Assembly: GCA_045646845.1 (NCBI GenBank)
Contig: JAZRLO010000034.1
Location: 1-39,398, forward strand
DNA: 39,398 bases
Reading direction: 5' to 3'
Origin: HGM04593 sp045646845
GTDB taxonomy: Bacteria > Bacteroidota > Bacteroidia > Bacteroidales > Bacteroidaceae
A program made the translations under genes and the position numbers. The notes under the pieces are model-generated. The model searched no databases. It was given only the letters and a program-made list of their open reading frames with translations, and had not been told where the DNA came from. Positions 32,858 to 39,398 of the stretch are shown in pieces (within the stretch, counting starts at the first letter, position 1; every line of letters begins with the position of its first letter).

Positions 32858-33343
32858 ATGAAAAAGTTTGTTTTATTCGCAGCTATGGCTGCAACCATGT
32901 TCTTTACCTCCTGCAACTCATGTGGAGAATGCAACAACAGTAATGGGTGCGTAATCGAGAGTGACAGCATCACTATGGTGAACGACTCTATCGTCAGCGA
33001 TGTGCAGACATTCGTTTTCGAAGGCCAATCACCAATGGATGGAAATGCAGCCGCGAACGTACTGCTTGCAATAAGCACTATAAACCTGAACAGCGACGGC
33101 ACTTACACCATCACTACCGACTACATTGACGAGGGCCTTGCGACCCAAAATGACAATGGTGACGCGCTCATAGTACTCGGCAACAGCAACGACAGTACAG
33201 CTACGGTCATTGAGCTTGTATCGGCGAACAATATGCCTGCGATGAATTTCATGATGACGGAGGACAGTTCGTTGGTCAAGATCGACAAGAACGGAAAACC
33301 GGCAAGCAATAACCCTGACCACAAATTGAAAATGAAGAAATAA
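32858..33343 (+). CDS. NlpE-like lipoprotein without the metal/redox motif
   Basis: The 161-residue protein starts with a strong lipoprotein signal (MKKFVLFAAMAATMFFTSC, lipidated Cys19), followed by a cysteine-rich and Asn/Ser-rich linker (CNSCGECNNSNGC). The body, with FEGQSP at about 54, LNSDGTYTITTDYID and a C-terminal DSSLVKIDKNGK, resembles the NlpE N-terminal domain family, where the first block normally reads EGTLPCADC; here the corresponding part is QSPMDGNAAA and lacks cysteines. The similarity is judged by eye and is uncertain. It is the first of three closely spaced envelope genes (gaps of 22 and 23 bases). A 7-base-pair hairpin (32822-32839) lies just before the start. Confidence 0.72.
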   Translation: MKKFVLFAAMAATMFFTSCNSCGECNNSNGCVIESDSITMVNDSIVSDVQTFVFEGQSPMDGNAAANVLLAISTINLNSDGTYTITTDYIDEGLATQNDNGDALIVLGNSNDSTATVIELVSANNMPAMNFMMTEDSSLVKIDKNGKPASNNPDHKLKMKK

Positions 33344-33365
33344 TGAACATCTAAACTTTCAAAGT

Positions 33366-33986
33366 ATGAAAAAACTGCAAATCATTTCACTGACCGCGCT
33401 GATGGTGCTGTCAGTTTCGTGCCAGAAGGACCCTGACACCAACAGGCTCGACAATGACTACATCGTATATACGAACTATGATATCGGCACGGACTTCAAG
33501 AGTTTCGGGACTTTCCACGTCATTGACAGCATACTCATCATAGGCAATAGTGACAAGGCCGCCTATTGGAACAACGACAACTCGCGCAAGATTATCGATG
33601 CTTATGTCATTGAACTTGAAAATGCAGGATACACTCCTGTCGAAGAGTCGGAGGAGGCCGACATCATCCTACAGTTGAGCTACATCAGTAATACATATTA
33701 CTTCACCTCATTCGGCCCGGGCCCGTGGTGGAACAGCTATCCCGGATACTGGAACTGGGGAGGTTGGGGATGGTATTACCCGTATAGCTTCACATACAGC
33801 TACAGCACTGGTTCAATCATTGGAGAACTTATCGACACCAATGCCCCCACCCCGCAGAACGACAAGCTCACTGTCGTATGGAACTCCTACATATGCGGAC
33901 TGCTTGACGGCAACAACCTGAGCCTGTCACGCACTATGGCGGCTATAAACCAGGCGTTCAAGCAATCGCCTTATCTGACTAAATAG
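33366..33986 (+). CDS. DUF4136-type lipoprotein
   Basis: The 206-residue protein has a lipoprotein signal (MKKLQIISLTALMVLSVSC, lipidated Cys19). FKSFGTFHVIDS, then ELENAGYTPVEESEEADIILQLSYI, are the hallmark pattern of DUF4136 lipoproteins. An aromatic and glycine-rich stretch (WWNSYPGYWNWGGWGWYYPY) follows, typical of this family and likely surface-exposed or membrane-contacting. The end (VWNSYICGLL... INQAFKQSPYL) also fits. Function is unknown. It lies between an NlpE-like lipoprotein and a beta-barrel gene, suggesting a joint envelope role. Confidence 0.88.
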   Translation: MKKLQIISLTALMVLSVSCQKDPDTNRLDNDYIVYTNYDIGTDFKSFGTFHVIDSILIIGNSDKAAYWNNDNSRKIIDAYVIELENAGYTPVEESEEADIILQLSYISNTYYFTSFGPGPWWNSYPGYWNWGGWGWYYPYSFTYSYSTGSIIGELIDTNAPTPQNDKLTVVWNSYICGLLDGNNLSLSRTMAAINQAFKQSPYLTK

Positions 33987-34009
33987 TTGCAATTAAAAAG
34001 TATCAAGTT

Positions 34010-34630
34010 ATGAAAACTATTCAAAGATTATTCTATGCGGCACTCTTCGCAGCCGCAGCCATGATGCCGGGCAACAGCAAGGCTCAAATTTCACTTGACA
34101 GCTACTACAATATAGACTGGCAGTTCAATGTCCCGTTGGGGAACAAATTCTCCAATGTCGCGAGCGGCTGGGGTATGAACTTCGAGGGTGGCTATTATGT
34201 AACCAATGACATTGCTGTGGGAGGATTCATAAACTTCCACACCAACAACGAATATTTCTCGCGTAGGACCATACAGCTGACTGAAACATTGTCGGTAAAC
34301 ACCGACCAGCAGCACCAGATGTTCACGCTTCCGTTCGGTCTCCTCGCACGTTACCGTTTTATTGAGGCGGACTTCCAGCCCTATGTAGGAATGAAACTCG
34401 GTGCATGCTACTCGGAGTTCAACGATTATTACTACATATTCATGAGCGATGCAGACCGATGGGGTTTCTACATGTCGCCCGAAGTCGGTTTCAACTGGTA
34501 CCCATGGCCGAACAGTCTGGGATTCCATATGGCCCTGTACTACAGTTTCGCAACGAACAAATGCGATGTCATGACATACTCCCAGAACTGCTTGAACAAC
34601 TTCGGAGTGAGACTCGGTATTGCATTCTGA
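34010..34630 (+). CDS. Small outer-membrane beta-barrel protein
   Basis: The 206-residue protein has a signal peptide (MKTIQRLFYAALFAAAAMMPGNSKA, cleavage around 25) and about eight strands of alternating residues, ending with an aromatic residue (RLGIAF). Recognisable barrel-type segments are FEGGYYVTNDIAVGGFINFH and FQPYVGMKLGACYSEF, similar to OmpA-barrel/PorT-like outer-membrane proteins. It is the last gene of the three-gene envelope operon and is followed by a terminator. Confidence 0.8.
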   Translation: MKTIQRLFYAALFAAAAMMPGNSKAQISLDSYYNIDWQFNVPLGNKFSNVASGWGMNFEGGYYVTNDIAVGGFINFHTNNEYFSRRTIQLTETLSVNTDQQHQMFTLPFGLLARYRFIEADFQPYVGMKLGACYSEFNDYYYIFMSDADRWGFYMSPEVGFNWYPWPNSLGFHMALYYSFATNKCDVMTYSQNCLNNFGVRLGIAF

Positions 34631-34657
34631 AAAGGCGCGCGCCTGCAAACATTACAG

Positions 34658-34692
34658 AAAAGAGGCTGAACTTAAAGCTCAGCCTCTTTTGT
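34658..34692 (+). terminator. Terminator between envelope operon and M16 gene
   Basis: AAAAGAGGCTGA (34658-34669) pairs with TCAGCCTCTTTT (34679-34690). T-rich sequence follows on the plus strand, and T-rich sequence also follows on the minus strand. It lies between the convergent genes ending at 34630 and 34710 and may serve both. Confidence 0.8.
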
Positions 34693-34709
34693 CTTGCATG
34701 AATATCATT

Positions 34710-37541
34710 TTACTCCGCCGGAGTCATACTCACCTCAATGAAATTACCCTGTTCAAGTATATACTTTGCAAGCAGGCGCACATGCTCACATGTAATGCTG
34801 TTTATAAGTTCCTCATAGCCAGTATAGTTGTCTATGCCTTCAAAATAGTAGCTGTACAGCCAGTTCATCCACGCACCGTTCTTTTTTTGGTTCTCCTCGA
34901 ATGACTTGAGCATATAGCTGCGCACTTTCTCTACATGTTCTGCAGCAGGTCCCTCCGCAGCGATTTTTTCGAACTCGCGAACGATTATCGCAGCAAGTTC
35001 TTCACGGCGTTCAGGTGCCATTTTGAAGTTCACGAGCAACGAAAATTCACCTTCCGGCAGACGACTTATCGAGCCGCGTACACCAACACCGTATGTGCCA
35101 CCTTCCTTCTCACGGACCTCCTCTGTATATACTATGTTGAGCACCTGGTTCAGATAACTCATAACGAGAATATTCTCTTGCGAAGGATCAATCTTTCCCG
35201 TATAGCAGATAGCCTCTGTTCCGGTCGGGTTCTCCATATTATGCTTGAAGTTGTTGCGATAGACACCTGTACGCGTCTCTACGGTTGTCTTCTCTATTTT
35301 CTCCACCCTGCCGTTGCAAGGCAATGCACCGATATAACGCTCTACCAGGGGCCTGATTGCGTCAAGGTCAACATTACCTACAATAAAGAACTGATAGCCC
35401 GTGGCATCGCTTGTACGCTCCTTATAAATCTCCAGAACACGGTCATAATCGACTTTATCGACATCTTCAGCAACAAACGGCTTGACACGCGGATGGTCTC
35501 CATACAGGGCTACGACCATCGTATCGCTGAATGCGGTATTGGGATTCAGGTTACGGTCCTTCAGGTTGTTTCGCACGCGTGTAATATATGATTGGAACGC
35601 CTGTTCGTCCTTACGTGGCGACATATACTTGAGATACATGAGCTGGAACATCTCTTCGGCATCCTTGGGTGAACAGCCGCAGTTGATTACGTCATAGAGA
35701 GCACTTGTGCCGACTTTGGCCGATGCCGTACTGCCGGACATCTTCTTGCCCAACTGCGACGCATCGAATGCACCGTAGCCACCTATTGAAGAGAGAGCCG
35801 ACAACATACCGAGGTTAACCTTCTCGCTGTCGGGATAACGGTTCGTACCGCCGACTTTGTAGCCTGTCATGGAAATTGCATCGGCCTGGAAATCCGTAGG
35901 TTTCAGAACGACCTTGATACCATTGGATAAAGTCCACACTGTAGAGCCCCACATGCCCTCTTCGCTCTTCACCACCTTTCCGCCGGCTGGAATTTCTGCA
36001 AGCAAAGGAGCATCGACTGCATTGTCCTGATAGGGAGCGATTTCACGCGCATTCGCAACCATATCGAGAAGCATCTCTATATCATTTTTGCCCGGGTATC
36101 TCACCCCCTCACGCTCGGGAGCAAAAGAGACTGCCACACGGTTGTCTTCGCGGTGAAGCGAAGGGATGACAGCGTTGACCTCATCGAGTGTGATTGAGTT
36201 TATTATCTCCTTTGAGAGGTTATACTCGTCCTCGTCGGCCATCATGTCTGTTGCGTCGAGGAAGTGACGTACGCATTTCTCTACATAGTAGCTGCTTTCG
36301 CGCTTTCCACGCTCAGCGTACCACGATTCATTGCCTGCAAGCATACGTTCCTTAACACGTTGCAGTTCCGGTTCTGTAAAGCCATAGCGTCGTGCACGCT
36401 CAACTTCGGTGAAGACCATAGGGATTGCCTCGAAAACCTGCTCGGGCTTGCACTGTACCATTATTGTGAAAGCCTCCTTTGTCTGTGTGACGCCGAAGCC
36501 GCTGCAGCCTACACCGGCGCGCATGTATGGAGGGTTCTCCTTGGTCATGATTTCGGAGAAACGGCTGTTGAGCATGCTCATGGCAATTCCCTTCAAGGCT
36601 TCGTTGCGTATGTACTCCTTTGTGTTGCGCTGATTGCGGGGAGCAACATCGTGCTTATACATGAGCTGTAGCATATAATTCTGTTGCTCCTTGTCTATCT
36701 GCTGCGAGAATATCATCTCCTTGTTGTCATCAACCTGATAATAGACACGTTCCTGAGGATTCTTTGCCTTCTTTATTTTCTTGAAGATTTTCTTTACCTT
36801 CTTCTCGACTTCGTCAACATCAATGTCACCGACAATGACAATACCCTGAAGGTCGGGACGATACCATTTTTCATAATAGTCGCGAAGTGCCTCGTGCGGA
36901 AAGTTGTCAACAACCTCCATTATACCTATCGGCAGACGGTTGCCGTATCTGCTGCCCGGAAAAATGTCGGCAAGCATACGCTCCTGCATGCGCATCATGG
37001 CAGTATTGCGTCCACGCCACTCCTCGTGTATAACGCCACGCTCCTTTTCAATCTCCTCTCCTGCAAGAGTGAGGCCATCGGCCCAGTCGTGGAGAATCCA
37101 AAGACAGGAATCAATGGCACCTTCAACATTTACAGGGACATTGTCGATGTTATATACGGTCTCGTCAATTGCCGTGTAAGCGTTGAGATCGGCACCGAAC
37201 TTCACACCGATGCTCTCAAGATAGTTTATAAGCGACTTTCCGGGAAAATGCTCCGTACCGTTGAAGCACATGTGTTCAAGAAAGTGCGCAAGACCGCGCT
37301 GATGTTCCTCTTCCTGAATAGAGCCCACTTTCTGTGCTATGTAGAAATTTGCGAGGTTCTCGGGTTTATCGTTGTGACGGATGTAATAGGTCAATCCGTT
37401 CTTCAACTTTCCAATCCTCACAGAAGGGTCCACTGGCAGTTCTTCATACTCCTTCCCTCTTGCCGGGTCGTTCTGCGCCATTGATGTGAATACCATGAAG
37501 ACAGAAAGCATCAACAGCAGCAATAATCTGATTTTTCTCAT
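34710..37541 (-). CDS. Secreted zinc peptidase of family M16
   Basis: The 943-residue protein has a signal peptide (MRKIRLLLLLMLSVFMVFTSMA) and four M16 domains in one chain, like pitrilysin-type/PqqL enzymes. The zinc motif HFLEH is at 86-90 (His86, Glu89, His90), and Glu167 in EIEKERGV is the expected third ligand, 77 residues after the second histidine as in pitrilysin. The second half contains the R/Y-type segments (GGTYGVGVRG). It should therefore be an active periplasmic or cell-surface peptidase. Unlike the other M16 protein in this window it carries the full active site. It is transcribed alone, and a good -7 element lies about 80 bases upstream. Confidence 0.94.
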   Translation of the reverse strand: MRKIRLLLLLMLSVFMVFTSMAQNDPARGKEYEELPVDPSVRIGKLKNGLTYYIRHNDKPENLANFYIAQKVGSIQEEEHQRGLAHFLEHMCFNGTEHFPGKSLINYLESIGVKFGADLNAYTAIDETVYNIDNVPVNVEGAIDSCLWILHDWADGLTLAGEEIEKERGVIHEEWRGRNTAMMRMQERMLADIFPGSRYGNRLPIGIMEVVDNFPHEALRDYYEKWYRPDLQGIVIVGDIDVDEVEKKVKKIFKKIKKAKNPQERVYYQVDDNKEMIFSQQIDKEQQNYMLQLMYKHDVAPRNQRNTKEYIRNEALKGIAMSMLNSRFSEIMTKENPPYMRAGVGCSGFGVTQTKEAFTIMVQCKPEQVFEAIPMVFTEVERARRYGFTEPELQRVKERMLAGNESWYAERGKRESSYYVEKCVRHFLDATDMMADEDEYNLSKEIINSITLDEVNAVIPSLHREDNRVAVSFAPEREGVRYPGKNDIEMLLDMVANAREIAPYQDNAVDAPLLAEIPAGGKVVKSEEGMWGSTVWTLSNGIKVVLKPTDFQADAISMTGYKVGGTNRYPDSEKVNLGMLSALSSIGGYGAFDASQLGKKMSGSTASAKVGTSALYDVINCGCSPKDAEEMFQLMYLKYMSPRKDEQAFQSYITRVRNNLKDRNLNPNTAFSDTMVVALYGDHPRVKPFVAEDVDKVDYDRVLEIYKERTSDATGYQFFIVGNVDLDAIRPLVERYIGALPCNGRVEKIEKTTVETRTGVYRNNFKHNMENPTGTEAICYTGKIDPSQENILVMSYLNQVLNIVYTEEVREKEGGTYGVGVRGSISRLPEGEFSLLVNFKMAPERREELAAIIVREFEKIAAEGPAAEHVEKVRSYMLKSFEENQKKNGAWMNWLYSYYFEGIDNYTGYEELINSITCEHVRLLAKYILEQGNFIEVSMTPAE

Positions 37542-37618
37542 ACAGTCAATATTTATAATGTGTTGTTTCCATTAATGTAGCCGGACACAGAACCGGCGCA
37601 CCGGATGCGATGCAGTTG

Positions 37619-37626
37619 CAAAAATA
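37619..37626 (-). promoter_or_regulatory. Candidate -7 element of the M16 peptidase gene
   Basis: The minus strand reads TATTTTTG, an exact TAnnTTTG match, about 78 bases before the start codon. No TTTG is seen at the -33 position. Confidence 0.45.
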
Positions 37627-37710
37627 ATGAAAAAGAGCCACTTTGCATGCCACAAGCAACCCTTTTTACACAAATCATTCAAGAAAAATGTCAAGGCGTG
37701 TTCCGGTCGT

Positions 37711-38376
37711 TTAACCGAAGAAGCGGCCGACACACCGCCTAGTATGACGTCTAAGATGGCTCTGATAATATCTCATATCCTCAATCACAAACAGAGCACT
37801 GTCCCCATGCATAGCCCTGAACTTGACTTCATCGACAATCTCCTTCTCGTCATCGTCGCCATAAACCGCCAGCTCATCGTAGAGGGATATACACTTAGAG
37901 AACATCCCTATTTCGCGGAACAGTTCAGCCTTTATGCTCAAAGGAACATCATGGCGTCCGTACTTCTGCATTTCAAGAACCACATCAACAAAACGCACGA
38001 ACTCTTTGCGCGAGGGAAGCGGAGCATCGCTCTTCCTGCCGTACATGTCATTGTATGTATGCACCATCTCCCACAACAGCATGAGCCTTTTCTCGGGAGC
38101 AAGACTGTTCTCATCTTCGAACTGCCTGAAGGCATCATACAGTTCGTTGAAGTCCAGGCGTCTCAATGAAAAGAAATCCCCTGCCATGCTTTTGGTGTCA
38201 TCGAATTCATCATACCACATGTACCTGCCGGTAAACTGACACCGCTGGACCAATGAGTATTGACGCTCATATGATGTCTCTATCTTTCCGTCGGACCATT
38301 CACAATCCGCATTCGGGAACCTGTCAGTTTTTCTATAGAACCCGGGAATGGGATCCTGAGTACGGTTTTCTTCCAT
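37711..38376 (-). CDS. Unknown soluble protein, 221 residues
   Basis: I do not recognise this protein. It has no signal peptide or membrane segment and is rich in charged and aromatic residues. The second half (EFVRFVDVVLEMQKYGRHDVPLSIKAELFREIGMFSKCISLYDELA) looks helical and may form TPR-like pairs. The N-terminal part carries WYDEFDD-type acidic stretches. The C-terminus is strongly basic (HLRRHTRRCVGRFFG), which may bind nucleic acid or membrane. The ATG at 38376 is used because it gives a sensible soluble start. It is divergent from the PLP-enzyme gene and co-oriented with the M16 gene, but separated from it by more than 160 bases, so it is probably a separate unit. Confidence 0.75.
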   Translation of the reverse strand: MEENRTQDPIPGFYRKTDRFPNADCEWSDGKIETSYERQYSLVQRCQFTGRYMWYDEFDDTKSMAGDFFSLRRLDFNELYDAFRQFEDENSLAPEKRLMLLWEMVHTYNDMYGRKSDAPLPSRKEFVRFVDVVLEMQKYGRHDVPLSIKAELFREIGMFSKCISLYDELAVYGDDDEKEIVDEVKFRAMHGDSALFVIEDMRYYQSHLRRHTRRCVGRFFG

Positions 38377-38563
38377 ATCATTCAGTATTTCAGATTATAA
38401 ACTCCTTTGCTAATATAATACTTGAGAAAGCCGAAATGCAAGAGAGACAGACTTTTATTTTATTTAATTAACAAATTAAGGCCTTAAACCATCAAAGTGC
38501 GCGTACAAGTTCTTTATCTTGTTTTTTATGATTATCTTAGCGGAACAAATAATAAATGTATTT

Positions 38564-39398
38564 ATGATAAGATTCGATTCCGATTATATCGAAGGGGCAC
38601 ACCCCGCCATTCTTGAGGCTCTTGCAAAGAGCAATCTTGAACAGCACATAGGTTACGGTTGCGACGATTATTGCGACCGTGCAAGAGACATTATCCGCGA
38701 GCACTGCAAGGACGAGACGCTCGGTGTGGAGTTTCTCGTAGGAGGCACACAAGCGAATGTAACTGTAATCGACGCGTTGCTACGCAGTTATCAGGGAGTG
38801 ATATCGGCCGAGAGCGGACATATCAACGTGCATGAGACCGGTGCGCCCGAAGCCACCGGACACAAGGTCATAGCCCTCCCCTCGCCCGACGGACGCCTGT
38901 CATTGGAACAGATAGTGGAATGCTACCACAATCACTGGAACGACCATTCACACGAGCACACCGTGCAGCCGGGAATGGTATATCTCTCCTGCCCGGCAGA
39001 GAACGGACTCATTTACAGCAAAGCTGAGTTGACCGCAATATCAGAGTTCTGCCACGCGCACGGACTCTACCTGTTCGTTGACGGAGCACGGCTCGGATAC
39101 GGCCTGCAATCAGAGGATTGCGACTTCACACTTGCCGACCTTGCACGCCTGTGCGACGTATTCTACATTGGTGGCACAAAGGTCGGCGCGATGTTCGGAG
39201 AAGCAGTGGTTATCTCCAATCCTGTGTTGGCTCAGGATTTCCGCTATATTATGAAGCAGCGGGGAGCCTTGCTGGCAAAGGGTTGGCTGCTTGGTCTTCA
39301 GTATGAAGCACTTATGGAAGATAATTTGTATTTGAAGATTGCTGCCCATGCAGACAAGATGGCGGACAAACTCCGTGCAGTTTTTGCTGAGTTGGGTT
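38564..39398 (+). CDS. Threonine aldolase family PLP enzyme (partial)
   Basis: The gene runs off the right edge; 278 codons are visible of the roughly 340 expected. It matches the low-specificity L-threonine aldolase / beta-eliminating lyase family, which cleaves threonine to glycine and acetaldehyde. The start ATG at 38564 opens MIRFDSDYIEGAHPAILEAL. Other family features are GGTQANVTVIDALLR, HINVHETGAPEATGHKV, the DGARLGYGL segment that holds the cofactor ring, and Lys206 in YIGGTKVGAMFGEAVV, the expected PLP lysine. The upstream AT-rich region includes TATCTTGT, a weak -7-like match. The gene may supply glycine alongside glyA; true substrate specificity cannot be told. Confidence 0.9.
   Translation, partial: MIRFDSDYIEGAHPAILEALAKSNLEQHIGYGCDDYCDRARDIIREHCKDETLGVEFLVGGTQANVTVIDALLRSYQGVISAESGHINVHETGAPEATGHKVIALPSPDGRLSLEQIVECYHNHWNDHSHEHTVQPGMVYLSCPAENGLIYSKAELTAISEFCHAHGLYLFVDGARLGYGLQSEDCDFTLADLARLCDVFYIGGTKVGAMFGEAVVISNPVLAQDFRYIMKQRGALLAKGWLLGLQYEALMEDNLYLKIAAHADKMADKLRAVFAELG

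Overview
The window looks like chromosomal DNA from a Bacteroidales bacterium (Bacteroides/Prevotella-like). The clues are a eukaryotic-type (GT3) glycogen synthase, a Chlamydia-style V/A-type ATPase operon with a DUF2764 gene, adjacent pyrB and pyrI, DUF4136 and small beta-barrel envelope proteins, matches to the Bacteroidetes promoter consensus (TTTG / TAnnTTTG), and no clear Shine-Dalgarno sequences. Nearly everything is ordinary core metabolism and envelope function. I see no tRNA or rRNA gene, CRISPR array, transposase, integrase or phage gene.

Layout, left to right. 1-1156: a gene-poor stretch with one orphan putative lipoprotein on the minus strand. 1211-5466 (minus): glycogen synthase followed by alpha-glucan phosphorylase, preceded by a repeat-rich leader of about 300 bases. 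6167-13766 (minus): a complete ATPase operon in the order E, DUF2764, A, B, D, I, K, with a promoter element at one end and a clear terminator at the other. 14004-15193 (minus): a CapA-type lipoprotein. 15211-15481: a striking array of nested hairpin repeats. 15684-16895 (minus): an MFS transporter. 17093-21970 (minus): a MORN-repeat secreted protein, a YhcH-family protein, glycogen branching enzyme and a membrane protein, tightly spaced. 22283-28414 (minus): bifunctional PBP1A, KdsB, a non-catalytic M16 homologue and a DUF389 membrane protein. 28551-31275 (plus): pyrB, pyrI, a flavin reductase and a beta-barrel protein, ended by a perfect 46-base palindrome. 31364-32644 (minus): glyA. 32858-34630 (plus): three small envelope proteins. 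34710-37541 (minus): a full-length active M16 protease. 37711-38376 (minus): an unknown protein. 38564 to the end (plus): a threonine-aldolase-like gene cut by the window edge.

How the genes fit together. Glycogen synthase, phosphorylase and branching enzyme form a storage-glucan pathway split between two operons. The ATPase proteolipid keeps all the residues that bind Na+ in the Enterococcus hirae enzyme, so the rotary enzyme may be coupled to Na+. PBP1A and KdsB supply peptidoglycan and LPS synthesis. PyrBI and GlyA (plus the possible threonine aldolase) cover pyrimidine and glycine/one-carbon metabolism.

The least explained features are non-coding: a tandem array of structured repeats at 15211-15481, and two diverged copies of a roughly 107-base intergenic element at 5481-5586 and 22087-22194. 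I did not find a convincing new defence or mobile system.
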